64,000 nt of DNA from CBDDHT01 sp965227905 (GCA_965227905.1 OZ245780.1:4216001-4280000); one strand, 5' to 3'. Numbered from the stretch's first letter, positions 33,751-43,277 are shown. The notes: generated from the sequence alone by a model not told the origin. Numbers and translations: made by a program.

Positions 33751-33925
33751 ATTGCGCAGCTATATGCGCCGACAGCACGCGCATTGCAATCATGCCGCCC
33801 AACTATCGCCGCCTCATGACCGGACAATCTGTCACGCAAGCGTGTCCTGGACCAGCCTTTCACCGGGCGGCGATAGCCCTTAAGTCAATGGGTAGAGAAT
33901 TCCGATCAACCTGAAGAGGCTCGAA

Positions 33926-34231
33926 ATGCGAGCGACGACCAACGCGAACACCACCCTTGCCGCCCTCGTCGGGTTTGGCATTCTGGCATGGTCGGCGGCA
34001 CCGGCAGACGCCGTGAAGAATCGCCAAGGCAAACAACCCTATCGTTCAATCACTGTCGAAAGCGATTACACCGCAGATCGTGTGACGGGATATGTGCGCC
34101 AAGGTCGCCGCGGCCCGGAGGTCCAGTTGCCGAGTGGTGCGTGGATCCCCTGCAATCTCGGCTGTGCGTACACATTGCGCACGCAGACGATCGATTTCTA
34201 CCACTGGATTGACGAGAACAGCCGCGATTAA
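33926..34231 (+). CDS. Small secreted protein, unknown
   Basis: 101 residues with a clear signal peptide (NTTLAALVGFGILAWSAAPA-DA). The mature part of about 70 residues has TVESDYTADRVTGYVRQGRR, LPSGAWIPCNLGCAYTLR and a tail IDFYHWIDENSRD. Two cysteines three residues apart could form a disulfide or metal site. I do not recognise the family beyond a general resemblance to conserved exported rhizobial proteins. It lies beside the tRNA-Leu gene. Confidence 0.78.
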   Translation: MRATTNANTTLAALVGFGILAWSAAPADAVKNRQGKQPYRSITVESDYTADRVTGYVRQGRRGPEVQLPSGAWIPCNLGCAYTLRTQTIDFYHWIDENSRD

Positions 34232-34258
34232 GCCGCGTTGGACATTCGGAACAATCTC

Positions 34259-36244
34259 TTAGCTGCTTGCGGCTTTCGGCGAGGCATTGTTGACGACCAC
34301 GAAAGGTTTTTGGACGATCTCTGCCCGCGGACGGCCGCAGAAATATCCTTGAACTTCATCGCAGCCAAAGGCTTTGAGATATTCGAGCTGTTCGGCGGTT
34401 TCGACACCCTCCGCCGTAATGGTCAGATCCAACGAATGGCCGAGCCCGATAATCGTACTGACGATCGTATTCTTCTGTGAGTCGGATCCGAGTTCGCGCA
34501 TGAAGGAGCGATCGATTTTGATCTTGGTGACCGGCAGCCGCGTCAGATAATTCAGGCTTGAATAGCCTGTTCCGAAATCGTCCATAGCCAGAGACACACC
34601 GAGATTGTCGAGCGCTTCAATCTGGGCAACGATATCTTCGGAGTTGGCGAGGAGCACACCTTCGGTCACCTCGAGTTCCAATCGGTGGGCCGGGAACCCG
34701 GTTTCCTGCAGAATTGCCGCGACACATCCAGGAACATTCTGACTCTTGAACTGCAACGGGGAAAGATTGACAGCCAGTCTGACATGATCCGGCCAGTCCA
34801 CCGCATAGTCGCAGGCCGTCCGCAACACCCATTCACTCAACTCGGCAATCAGTCCCGCCTGCTCGGCGACGGGAATGAAGACACCAGGAGAAACATCGCC
34901 GCGCTCGGGATGCTGCCAGCGTGCCAACGCTTCATAGCCGTTGATATTGCCGCTTCGAACGTCGAACAGAGGCTGATAGTGAAGATGAAGCTCACCGCGA
35001 TTGAGAGCACCGCGTAGATCCTTCTGCAGCTGGCGCTCGGCCTGCAGCGCCTCGTCCATCTCCGCTTCAAAGAAGCAGAAGCCATTGCGGCCATTGTGTT
35101 TGGCACGATAGAGCGCAATGTCAGCTTGACTAAGCAGAACGGCAGGCTCGACAATGTCCTCAGGTCCGAACGCTATGCCGATACTGGCTGACGTGTGAAT
35201 ATCCTGCCCATCGATACGGTAAGGCTTGGAGAGGGAGTCGCAGAGCCGGTCGGCAAGCGCCGCCACATGGTCCGGTGCCGCAAATTCCTCAGCAACGATG
35301 GCAAACTCATCGCCACCAAGACGCGCGACCACATCGATTGATCGCACGACCCCTTTGATCCGCGCCGCCACTTCCGCCAGGAGCGCATCGCCGGCAGGAT
35401 GCCCATGCGTGTCGTTCACATCCTTGAAGCGGTCGAGATCGAGACAAAGCACGGCCATATAATCGCCCCGTCTCTTTGCGCGGGCCAATGCAAGCTGCAG
35501 GCGGTCCTGCAACTGGTTGCGATTGGCAAGGCCGGTCAACGGGTCGTGATGGGCGAGATACCGCAACTGTTCTTCGGCCGTCTGGCGTTCGCGTATGCGG
35601 CGCGAAGCGACTGCTGCCGGGACAACGAATCCGAGAACCATTAGAAGGGTCGTCACCAGCGAAGATTGCGTCAGCGCATCCTTGGTCATTCTAAAGGCTG
35701 ACGACTGATCCAGGCGCGTGACATAGACACGCTGGACTCTCGCCTGCTCGACGATCGGAACAATCACATAGAAGCGATAGTCGCCGGCATCTTCACCACG
35801 CCATAGCTTATTGATGTTGAGAAGTTTAGCGCGCCGCTGAACGACCGCCTGATCAAAGACCGGTCCAAAGGCTTCTGATTCCCGGATCACTTCAAGCTCA
35901 GCCTCGCTGAAAGACTGACTGCGCGATATTGGCGCCATACGCAGGTTCAGAAGAGCATAGTCAGCGCTTGGCGCGGTCTTGACGTCGCCCGTATGCGACG
36001 AGGTGTGAACCTGATCAGTCGGTGTGGGGGTCCGTTGCTTGCCATTGCCGTCCGCTCGGCGCGCTTCCAGATTGCGGGTCCAATCGGTGGCGGCCTGCAC
36101 CGCATAGCTCTCAAGGGCCTGGTCCAAGACGACACGGCCAGACATGAAACCGGCGGAAATCGTCGCCAGACCCAGCACCAGAAGTCCGACCATCACATAA
36201 CGGTCTTGTGACGAATTCTCCCGCACCATGATTTGCAATCCCAT
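34259..36244 (-). CDS. Membrane GGDEF-EAL protein, c-di-GMP synthase/phosphodiesterase
   Basis: 661 residues. A first membrane helix (17-40), a periplasmic sensor region to about 190, and a second helix (about 195-213) precede the enzyme domains. The GGDEF motif at 310-314 is intact, with an RxxD inhibitory site at 301-304 exactly five residues before. The EAL domain has EAL at 438-440 plus the key Asn (VNLSP), Glu (EVTEG), DDFGTGYSS, Lys (KIKIDRSF), EGVET and QGYF motifs, so both activities look possible. It could set c-di-GMP levels sensed by the tandem PilZ protein at 25.2 kb. A near-match CtrA box (TTAA-N7-TTGA) lies about 90 bp upstream. Confidence 0.94.
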   Translation of the reverse strand: MGLQIMVRENSSQDRYVMVGLLVLGLATISAGFMSGRVVLDQALESYAVQAATDWTRNLEARRADGNGKQRTPTPTDQVHTSSHTGDVKTAPSADYALLNLRMAPISRSQSFSEAELEVIRESEAFGPVFDQAVVQRRAKLLNINKLWRGEDAGDYRFYVIVPIVEQARVQRVYVTRLDQSSAFRMTKDALTQSSLVTTLLMVLGFVVPAAVASRRIRERQTAEEQLRYLAHHDPLTGLANRNQLQDRLQLALARAKRRGDYMAVLCLDLDRFKDVNDTHGHPAGDALLAEVAARIKGVVRSIDVVARLGGDEFAIVAEEFAAPDHVAALADRLCDSLSKPYRIDGQDIHTSASIGIAFGPEDIVEPAVLLSQADIALYRAKHNGRNGFCFFEAEMDEALQAERQLQKDLRGALNRGELHLHYQPLFDVRSGNINGYEALARWQHPERGDVSPGVFIPVAEQAGLIAELSEWVLRTACDYAVDWPDHVRLAVNLSPLQFKSQNVPGCVAAILQETGFPAHRLELEVTEGVLLANSEDIVAQIEALDNLGVSLAMDDFGTGYSSLNYLTRLPVTKIKIDRSFMRELGSDSQKNTIVSTIIGLGHSLDLTITAEGVETAEQLEYLKAFGCDEVQGYFCGRPRAEIVQKPFVVVNNASPKAASS

Positions 36245-36377
36245 TCGATGACAATGGGCAACACCATACGGGCGGGATCAAAAGATACCGTTAGATCGAA
36301 TGCTCCAATTTTATGCGATGTCGTTTCAATTAACCGGTTATTGATGGCCGCTTTTGCACCAGTGGCCGCCGCGGGGA

Positions 36378-38174
36378 CTACTTGTCTTTAGGCATCGACA
36401 ATCGAATGTGCAGATCGCGCAACTGCGCCTGCGACACATCCGACGGCGCGCCCATCAAAAGGTCTTCCGCCTGCTGGTTCATCGGGAACATCGTGACTTC
36501 GCGGATATTCTCCGTATCCGAGAGCAGCATCACAATCCGGTCGATCCCAGGCGCGATACCACCGTGAGGCGGTGCGCCATACTTCAAGGCGCGCAGCATG
36601 CCGCCAAACTTTTCCTCGACGACCTGAAAATCATGCCCGGCGATCTCGAAGGCCTTGACCATGATCTCCGGCTTGTGATTTCGAATTGCACCCGACGATA
36701 GCTCGATACCATTGCAGACGATGTCGTACTGCCAACCGAGAATTTCGAGGGGGTCCTGTGTCTCCAGAGCCTCCAACCCGCCTTGGGGCATAGAAAATGG
36801 GTTGTGGGAGAAATCGATCTTCTTCGTGTCCTCGTCCAACTCGAACATAGGAAAATCGACAATCCAGCAGAATTCAAATCGGTCGGTCGCAACGAGTTCA
36901 AGGACTGTCCCGACCCGGTCGCGCGCCCGGCCGGCAAACTCGGCGAACTTGTTGGGGATACCGCAGACAAAGAACACTGCATCGCCATCGGCGAGACCGA
37001 GCTCGGCCCGCATGGTCTCGGTAACGTCAGGGCCAAGATTTTTGGCGATGGGTCCGGCACCCTCGCCGTCTCGGAAAAAGATATAGCCAAGGCCGGGCTG
37101 GCCCTCATCCTGCGCCCAACTGTTCATGCGATCGCAAAAGGCCCGCGATCCGCCTCCTTTGGCGGGAATGGCCCACACCTCGGCATTCTCGAACCACGCG
37201 CGGCCACCCGAATGCTTCTCAAGTTGGCCTGCAAAAATCTTAAAGCCCGACCCGCGGAAATGCTCGCTGACATCGGACATCTTGATCGGATTGCGCAAGT
37301 CCGGCTTGTCGGTACCGTAGAGCCGCATGGATTCGGCATATGGAATGCGCGGAAACGTCTCCGTCACCGGCTTGCCGTTCGCAAACTCCTTGAAGAGATC
37401 GCGCAGAACCGGTTCGACCGCCTGGAAGACATCCTCCTGGGTCACAAAACTCATTTCAATATCGAGCTGATAGAACTCGCCGGGGCTGCGATCGGCGCGG
37501 GCATCTTCATCGCGGAAGCAGGGCGCGATCTGAAAATAGCGGTCAAACCCGGCGATCATAATCAGCTGTTTGAATTGCTGCGGCGCCTGCGGCAAGGCAT
37601 AGAATTTGCCGGGATGCATACGAGAAGGAACAAGAAAATCGCGCGCGCCTTCCGGGCTCGAGGCCGTCAGGATCGGTGTCTGATACTCGGCAAATCCGCT
37701 CTCGGTCATTCTGCGACGCAGCGACGCGATGATCTGAGACCTGCGAACGATGCGGGCATGGAGGCTCTCGCGGCGCAAATCGAGAAACCGGTATTTGAGG
37801 CGCGTTTCTTCCGGATAGTCCGGCTCCCCGAAGATCGGAAGCGGCAGCTCGTCCGCCTCTGAGAGGATCTCGACATCGCGGATGAAAATCTCAACTTCGC
37901 CGGTCGGCAACTTGGTGTTGATTGTCTCGTCGGTCCGCCGACGCACCTCACCGTCGATTCGCACGACCCATTCGGCTCGCAACTGCTCCACCGTGGCAAA
38001 TACAGGCGAATCGGGGTCGGCGACACATTGCGTCAAACCATCATGGTCCCGCAGATCGACAAACAAGAGTCCACCATGATCGCGAACACGGTGAACCCAG
38101 CCCGAAAGACGTGCCGTTTCGCCAACATCGTCAGACCGTAATTCGCCGCACTTGTGTGACCGGTACGCGTGCAT
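36378..38174 (-). CDS. aspS: Aspartate-tRNA ligase
   Basis: 598 residues from ATG 38174 (MHAYRSHKCGELRSDDVGET). The OB-fold anticodon domain (ARLSGWVHRVRDHGGLLFVDLRD) is followed by class II motifs: FLDLRRESL, CFRDEDARADRSPGEFYQLDIEMSF, the GAD insertion and the final GGIAPGIDRIVMLL. Length and the bacterial insertion domain are normal. In Alphaproteobacteria AspS is usually non-discriminating, also charging tRNA-Asn. Divergent from rnd. Confidence 0.97.
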   Translation of the reverse strand: MHAYRSHKCGELRSDDVGETARLSGWVHRVRDHGGLLFVDLRDHDGLTQCVADPDSPVFATVEQLRAEWVVRIDGEVRRRTDETINTKLPTGEVEIFIRDVEILSEADELPLPIFGEPDYPEETRLKYRFLDLRRESLHARIVRRSQIIASLRRRMTESGFAEYQTPILTASSPEGARDFLVPSRMHPGKFYALPQAPQQFKQLIMIAGFDRYFQIAPCFRDEDARADRSPGEFYQLDIEMSFVTQEDVFQAVEPVLRDLFKEFANGKPVTETFPRIPYAESMRLYGTDKPDLRNPIKMSDVSEHFRGSGFKIFAGQLEKHSGGRAWFENAEVWAIPAKGGGSRAFCDRMNSWAQDEGQPGLGYIFFRDGEGAGPIAKNLGPDVTETMRAELGLADGDAVFFVCGIPNKFAEFAGRARDRVGTVLELVATDRFEFCWIVDFPMFELDEDTKKIDFSHNPFSMPQGGLEALETQDPLEILGWQYDIVCNGIELSSGAIRNHKPEIMVKAFEIAGHDFQVVEEKFGGMLRALKYGAPPHGGIAPGIDRIVMLLSDTENIREVTMFPMNQQAEDLLMGAPSDVSQAQLRDLHIRLSMPKDK

Positions 38175-38475
38175 GATCGCCCCCGAGTTTCCGCTAATTT
38201 TCTGATTGCATTCCTGTGGCAAGCCGCCCTGCCCCAATCTCGGCGGGAAAAGCGCATGAGCACTACCGATTGTCAAGGGAACAGCGGATCATCCGGCATC
38301 GAAGCGTTCTGGCTCGAAAGTCCTGAAGCCAGCCCTGCCCCGGAAGAGCGCTGGCCAACGCGAGGAAAGTCAACATTGAGAGACATTCAAAACAGTCACT
38401 AATCAGGGGATTGTCGGGTATTGGGATCGCTTCGTGAGGCGACAAGCGGGCGCGGCTGCGCTATACCCGCTGCCC

Positions 38476-39714
38476 ATGGACGTCATCACCAGTACCGAGT
38501 CTCTCGAAGCTGCCTGCTCCCGCCTGGCCCAATCCGACTATATCGCTGTGGACACCGAGTTCATGCGCGAATCGACGTTTTGGCCAAAGCTCTGCCTCGT
38601 GCAGATGGCTGGCGACGGATGCGAGGTCATCCTCGACACACTCGCGCAAGATATTGATCTGGAACCCTTTTACCGCCTGATGGCCGACAAGTCGGTCGTC
38701 AAAGTGTTTCATGCTGCGCGCCAGGATGTCGAGATCATTCATCACCAGGCCGGAATTATTCCGGACCCGATTTTCGATACGCAGATCGCCGCGATGGTCT
38801 GTGGTTTTGGCGAATCGGTCAGCTATTCGATGCTGGTGAAGAAGATGTTGAAGATCAATCTCGACAAAACGTCCCGCTTTACCGACTGGAGCAAACGGCC
38901 CCTCGCCGATCGCCAACTCACTTATGCGCTGGCCGATGTGACCCATTTATTTGCCCTCTTCCCGAAACTTCGCGAGCAATTGCGCAGTTCCGGGCGTGCC
39001 GATTGGCTGGCAGAAGAGCTCAATGTCCTGACGGATCCCGCTACTTACGACATCGCTCCGGAAGATGCCTGGAAGCGATTGAAAATGCGGGTAAAATCGG
39101 CCAAGGCTCTGGGCGTGATGATGGAGCTGGCTGCGTGGCGGGAGCGCGAGGCACGCGACCAGAATGTGCCCCGCAGCCGTGTTCTCAAAGACGATGCAAT
39201 CTACGATATCGCCGCCCATGCGCCGCGCTCCGTCCATGATCTGGGCGGCTTACGATCAATCCATGGCGGGTTTGCGCGATCTGCACGCGGTCAGGCAGTT
39301 CTCGATGCTGTCGGTGTGGGGCTCGACCGCGATCCGTCGACGATTCCGCCCATTAAACGCTCGGATCCACTAAGCGCCGAAGCGGTTGCGGTTGTCGACC
39401 TTTTGCGCGTGCTGCTGAAAACGTCGGCTGCTCGCCATGGCGTCGCACCCAAACTCATTGCGACGGCTCAGGATTTGGAAAAGATTGCCCGAAGCGACGA
39501 TGCGGACGTGCCTGCGCTCAAGGGCTGGCGGCGCACGCTCTTCGGCGACGATGCTCTCGCAATCAAACGCGGTGAACTCGCCTTGGCTGTTCGCAAGGGA
39601 AGTATCGCGATTCTGTCTGCCGAGGACATGGAGCCCGTCTCGCGCAAAGCAAACAAAGGGCGCGCGGATTCCGAGGCGTCGCAGGATACGGCATCCGAAC
39701 GCTCTCCCGCTTAG
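38476..39714 (+). CDS. rnd: Ribonuclease D
   Basis: 412 residues. The exonuclease DEDDy residues are visible: VDTEFMRES (Asp, Glu), FHAARQDVEI (Asp) and YALADV (Tyr, Asp). The first HRDC domain is present (ELAAWREREARDQNVPRSRV with DDAIYDIA) and a degenerate second copy follows. It trims tRNA 3' ends. ATG 38476 fits the N-terminus MDVITSTESLE; the frame is open upstream. The last 25 residues (KANKGRADSEASQDT) are low complexity. Confidence 0.95.
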   Translation: MDVITSTESLEAACSRLAQSDYIAVDTEFMRESTFWPKLCLVQMAGDGCEVILDTLAQDIDLEPFYRLMADKSVVKVFHAARQDVEIIHHQAGIIPDPIFDTQIAAMVCGFGESVSYSMLVKKMLKINLDKTSRFTDWSKRPLADRQLTYALADVTHLFALFPKLREQLRSSGRADWLAEELNVLTDPATYDIAPEDAWKRLKMRVKSAKALGVMMELAAWREREARDQNVPRSRVLKDDAIYDIAAHAPRSVHDLGGLRSIHGGFARSARGQAVLDAVGVGLDRDPSTIPPIKRSDPLSAEAVAVVDLLRVLLKTSAARHGVAPKLIATAQDLEKIARSDDADVPALKGWRRTLFGDDALAIKRGELALAVRKGSIAILSAEDMEPVSRKANKGRADSEASQDTASERSPA

Positions 39715-39769
39715 AAATTTTGCCAATTTGCAGCCCGACGCCGGGCACGCACAGACTGTCGCCTGCCGG

Positions 39770-40192
39770 TCAATCTGTGCGGTAGACGCGCTCTCTGCGT
39801 TCGTGGCGCTCCTGCGCCTCAAGGCTCAGCGTTGCGATGGGGCGGGCATCCAGACGCTTGAGGCCAATCGGCTCGCCAGTCTCTTCGCAGTAACCATAAC
39901 TGCCATCTTCGATCCTCAGCAGCGCCTCATCGATCTTCGAGATGAGTTTCCGCTGCCGATCTCTCGCCCGCAGTTCGAGGGCTCTGTCGGTTTCTGACGT
40001 CGCCCGGTCCGCGATGTCGGCATGCTGAGCCGATTCGTCTTGAAGGTTTTGCAGTGTGACTCGATTCGAGCGCACGATCTCCTCTTTCCAATCCAGCAGT
40101 TTTTGGCGGAAATAGGTCTTTTGGCGCTTGTTCATAAACGGTTCGTCGTCAGACGGCGAATAAGTGCGCGAACGTTTTTTTTTGCCGCTCAT
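39770..40192 (-). CDS. dksA: RNA polymerase-binding transcription factor DksA (alphaproteobacterial type)
   Basis: 140 residues. The coiled-coil part reads FMNKRQKTYFRQKLLDWKEE...ELRARDRQRKLISKIDEAL, with the tip residues of the DksA coiled coil, and the zinc-finger part is YGYCEETGEPIGLKRLDARP then ERHERRERV. Only one of the four zinc cysteines remains, the usual state in Alphaproteobacteria. It binds the secondary channel of RNA polymerase and works with ppGpp. ATG 40192 follows AGAGGA; the frame is open to 40309. In Caulobacter-like bacteria dksA often lies near fliX. Confidence 0.93.
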   Translation of the reverse strand: MSGKKKRSRTYSPSDDEPFMNKRQKTYFRQKLLDWKEEIVRSNRVTLQNLQDESAQHADIADRATSETDRALELRARDRQRKLISKIDEALLRIEDGSYGYCEETGEPIGLKRLDARPIATLSLEAQERHERRERVYRTD

Positions 40193-40465
40193 GAGATCCT
40201 CTTGAAGCGTACCATTCACAACAAGTTCGACATCCAATCTTGCTGACGCCTCTACCGTGCCGATATCGGCGAGCGTGCCCCTATTTACGGATGCATCTTG
40301 GCAAGTCAAGAAATCAGAATCGGATGACGCCTTCGTGATGTGACGCAGATGCGGCCTTTGGAGGGCATGTGCCGCAGTTATCCTGGCTGGAAAGAGCCCG
40401 AAAACCCTTCTCCCAGCGTTTTAGATCGGCGCAGTTTTTTTTGCGTTCAAACGGTTGGCGTCGGA

Positions 40466-40888
40466 CTAGCCCTTGTTTTGGCGGTATTTTGCCAATTCGA
40501 CCCGCGCGCGGAGATCCACGGCTTTCAAGATTTCTGTGAGTTTCGGGTCGACATTCGAGATCTGGTAACGGCTCAGAGCCCCTTCCAGCCTCGCCAACCG
40601 GTCACTTGTGAGCTGGCCTGCGAGCAAGTCGGTTTTGATCGAATCAAGCAGGTCCAGCATTTTGTTGCTGTCGTCGATTGCCTGTTGGCGCTGATCGGCA
40701 AAAGGCTCGACCTCTTGCAGAGACAAAAGCGTATCGATACTGCCTGTAGCCTGCGGACGGCTTGTCTTCGCAACATCTTCGGATGCCGAGCCAAAATCGA
40801 TTGAGAAAGTGCCGCCGTCGCCTTGAATGCGGCCACGCTTTCCGGCCTTCGATGCGCCTGAAAGCCCGTTCGTCGCCTTCACCTGCAT
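40466..40888 (-). CDS. fliX: Flagellar assembly regulator FliX
   Basis: 140 residues. MQVKATNGLSGASKAGKRGR, then FSIDFGSA, SIDTLLSLQE, KMLDLLDSIKTDLLAGQ and VDLRARVELAKYRQ match FliX of Caulobacter, the protein that couples basal-body assembly to the sigma-54 activator FlbD. As in Caulobacter it is divergent from flgI. A perfect CtrA-type box lies 52 bp upstream of its start. FlbD is not in this window. Confidence 0.9.
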   Translation of the reverse strand: MQVKATNGLSGASKAGKRGRIQGDGGTFSIDFGSASEDVAKTSRPQATGSIDTLLSLQEVEPFADQRQQAIDDSNKMLDLLDSIKTDLLAGQLTSDRLARLEGALSRYQISNVDPKLTEILKAVDLRARVELAKYRQNKG

Positions 40889-40939
40889 GCTCGCGTCCCT
40901 TGTCTTTATTTCTTAAGGACAGAGAGTGAACGCAGCCGA

Positions 40940-40954
40940 TTAATGGTCCGTTAA
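40940..40954. promoter_or_regulatory. Perfect CtrA-type box between fliX and flgI
   Basis: TTAATGGTCCGTTAA is an exact TTAA-N7-TTAA, 52 bp upstream of fliX. The early flagellar genes and fliX of Caulobacter are CtrA-controlled, so the position agrees with known biology. Confidence 0.65.
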
Positions 40955-41069
40955 ACCACGGAAAAATTTGCCGCCTTTGCGGCAGTTCTTGCTTGTTTTT
41001 CAACTTAGGCACATTCCCAGAAATCTAAAAACTATCGAAATATCAATTAGTTACATGAAAATCCCATTT

Positions 41070-41084
41070 TGGCACGCTTCTCGC
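41070..41084 (+). promoter_or_regulatory. Sigma-54 promoter of the flgI operon
   Basis: TGGCACGCTTCTCGC matches the consensus TGGCACG-N4-TTGC except T to C at one position; GG and GC are exactly 12 bp apart. Transcription would begin near 41096, which places the ATG at 41108 almost at the 5' end and favours the GTG start at 41147. Confidence 0.7.
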
Positions 41085-41146
41085 GAAGAAGGGGGCGAAC
41101 GAGTGAAATGGATCGCTCGCCATCTACGTGCAGGGGATGGACACAC

Positions 41147-42286
41147 GTGACTATCGAAGGACAAATCCGTCCGTGGTCGGGGCGCAGCCTGATCGCTGGA
41201 CTGGTTCTGATGCTAACACTGCTTGCCTCGTCAGCCGAGGCGGCATCGCGCATCAAGGACCTGGTGGACTTTGAAGGTATCCGCGAGAACCAACTCGTTG
41301 GATACGGCCTGGTCGTGGGTTTGAACGGCACGGGCGATTCGCTGCGAAACGCGCCCTTCACTCTGCAGAGCCTGCAGGCGATGCTGGAGCGGCTCGGTGT
41401 CAACACGCGTGATGCGAACCTGCGGACGGCAAATGTTGCCGCCGTCATGGTGACAGCTAATCTCCCAGCTTTTTCGACCCAGGGTACACGTATTGATGTG
41501 AGCGTTTCTGCTCTGGGCGACTCATCCAGCCTTCAGGGCGGAATGCTTTTGGTCACGCCGCTACACGGCGCCGATGGCGAAGTTTATGCCGTCGGACAGG
41601 GCGCTGTCGCAATTTCAGGCTTCAGTGCCGGCGGCGACGCAGCGACGATCGTGCGCGGCGTGCCGACAGTCGGGCGGATCACGAACGGCGCCATTGTCGA
41701 GCGGGAAATCAAATTTGCGCTGCGGCACAAGCGTTCGTTGCGCCTTGCTCTGCGCAACCCCGATCTGACCACAGCCAAGCGGATCGCCATCTCCATCAAC
41801 GCGTTCACCGACCTCAAGGTCGCCAACGCACTTGATCCGGGCACGGTGCTCCTGGAGCTTCCAGCGGACCACAAGACCGGCCTTGTCCCACTCTTGATGG
41901 AAATCGAACAATTGCGAATCGAGCCCGATCTGCCAGCGAAAGTCGTGATCGACGAGCATTCCGGAATCATCGTCATGGGCCGCGATGTGCGTGTGAGTAC
42001 GGTCGCAATCGCACAGGGCAATCTGACTGTGACCGTGACGGAAGCCCCGCAGGTCAGCCAACCGGCCCCCTTCTCGGAAAATGGCGAAACGGTCGTCGTG
42101 CCACGCACACGCGTCAATGCGGACGATGAAAATGACAACAAGCTGGCGGTCGTCGAGGAAGGCGTTTCGCTCAGCGACCTGGTCGACGGATTGAATGCAC
42201 TCGGCATTGGCCCGCGCGACATGATCTCCATTCTACAAGCCATCAAGGCGTCTGGTGCCTTGCAAGCCGAAATCGAGGTGCTGTGA
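41147..42286 (+). CDS. flgI: Flagellar P-ring protein FlgI
   Basis: 379 residues from GTG 41147. The signal peptide (SLIAGLVLMLTLLASSAEA) is followed by ASRIKDLVDFEGIRENQLVG, GLVVGLNGTGDSLRN and later the C-terminal ISILQAIKASGALQAEIEVL, all hallmarks of FlgI. It forms the periplasmic P ring around the rod. An ATG at 41108 is in frame but would lie only 12 bases from the predicted sigma-54 transcript start and lacks a leader ribosome-binding site; GTG 41147 has AGGGG before it. The stop overlaps the next gene's ATG by one base. Confidence 0.96.
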   Translation: MTIEGQIRPWSGRSLIAGLVLMLTLLASSAEAASRIKDLVDFEGIRENQLVGYGLVVGLNGTGDSLRNAPFTLQSLQAMLERLGVNTRDANLRTANVAAVMVTANLPAFSTQGTRIDVSVSALGDSSSLQGGMLLVTPLHGADGEVYAVGQGAVAISGFSAGGDAATIVRGVPTVGRITNGAIVEREIKFALRHKRSLRLALRNPDLTTAKRIAISINAFTDLKVANALDPGTVLLELPADHKTGLVPLLMEIEQLRIEPDLPAKVVIDEHSGIIVMGRDVRVSTVAIAQGNLTVTVTEAPQVSQPAPFSENGETVVVPRTRVNADDENDNKLAVVEEGVSLSDLVDGLNALGIGPRDMISILQAIKASGALQAEIEVL

Positions 42287-42618
42287 TGGATTTTTCGCTC
42301 CCTCTCGCAACCACCGGTCTCGGCGCGCAGTCCCGCGCGGTCCTCAACAATACCGAAGCCGGATCCAAGGATGCGTTGAAGATCAAAGCGCAGGAAGCCG
42401 CAGAAGAGTTCGAGGCGGTTTTCCTCAATACCATGCTCGAAGGCATGTTCTCCGGGATCGAGACCGAGGCACCCTTCGGCGGCGGCCCGGGCGAAAAGAC
42501 CTACCGATCGCTCCTGGTCAACGAATACGCGAAGAACATGGCCGGCAATGGCGGCATCGGTCTCGCCGATCACGTTTATCGCGAGGTTCTCGCGGCTCAA
42601 GAGAGTGCCAATAAATGA
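42286..42618 (+). CDS. flgJ: Rod-binding protein (FlgJ N-terminal type)
   Basis: 110 residues equal to the N-terminal half of enterobacterial FlgJ, without the muramidase half. AQEAAEEFEAVFLNTMLEGMFSG and EKTYRSLLVNEYAKNMA are the family core. It caps the growing rod; in Alphaproteobacteria a separate enzyme digests peptidoglycan. Its ATG overlaps the flgI stop by one base (TGATG), and its end overlaps the next gene by four bases, so the three are tightly coupled. Confidence 0.93.
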   Translation: MDFSLPLATTGLGAQSRAVLNNTEAGSKDALKIKAQEAAEEFEAVFLNTMLEGMFSGIETEAPFGGGPGEKTYRSLLVNEYAKNMAGNGGIGLADHVYREVLAAQESANK

Positions 42619-43109
42619 ATCTACAAGCACAAATAGCAGCACAGGAACAGGCGGTCCCCCGCGTCGAGACCGCTGAAGCGGCAGATGCACTCTGTGTCCG
42701 GCTTTCCGAGACCATGACCGAGTTGATCGATGTTCTGGTGCGTGAAACCGACCTTCTAAAACGCGGCAAGATGCAAGACATCGCTGCGCTTCATGCGCGT
42801 AAGACAGCACTCAGTGCCGTTCTGACAAGCGACATGAAATTGCTCGCACGAGATACCGAATTCATCAAACAGGCAGTTCCTCGAAGAATTGCCGAAATCC
42901 AGGACCAGCACGGGAATCTGCAATCGTCGCTGTCCGCAAACCAGGATGCGCTCCACGCCATGAAGGCGGTCTCCGAGCAAATCCTGCACACGATCGCGGA
43001 GAAGGCCGGGGCAAAACGCTCCGGTCCGGAGGTCTATGGAAATAATGCAGGGTTGGCAGCTCCCAGTCCGGTTCGCCCGGCAGCAATCTCTGTGGATCGA
43101 AGCCTATGA
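42615..43109 (+). CDS. FlgN-like flagellar export chaperone
   Basis: 164 residues, helical. ALCVRLSETMTELIDVLVRET, KMQDIAALHARKTALSAVL and a Pro/Ala-rich tail look like FlgN, the chaperone for hook-associated proteins FlgK and FlgL, which are encoded 10 kb away. ATGA overlap with flgJ. Sequence identity in this family is low, so the call rests on size, helix pattern and place in the operon. Confidence 0.7.
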   Translation: MNLQAQIAAQEQAVPRVETAEAADALCVRLSETMTELIDVLVRETDLLKRGKMQDIAALHARKTALSAVLTSDMKLLARDTEFIKQAVPRRIAEIQDQHGNLQSSLSANQDALHAMKAVSEQILHTIAEKAGAKRSGPEVYGNNAGLAAPSPVRPAAISVDRSL

Positions 43110-43277
43110 TCGTATTTTACCCGCAGGCCTATGCGGCCAACACCCGGAACGACCCACGGCACAGCGCCCTGGTCGGCAGTAATCAGTTGCGTAAGCGTCT
43201 CGCGCCATTGCGCGATTTCATCAAAAACCAGTCACGCGTTAGCAGCTCTCTTGGCTGGGTCCTCAAATGGCGCCCGA

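Noticed and set aside
36783..37862. 359-codon open frame opposite aspS
   Set aside because: Antisense to AspS; rich in residues expected from reverse reading and no family match.
43170..43200. Sigma-54-like motif upstream of flagellin 1 (GGCAGTAATCAGTTGC)
   Set aside because: GG to GC spacing is 14, not 12; no acceptable promoter was found there.
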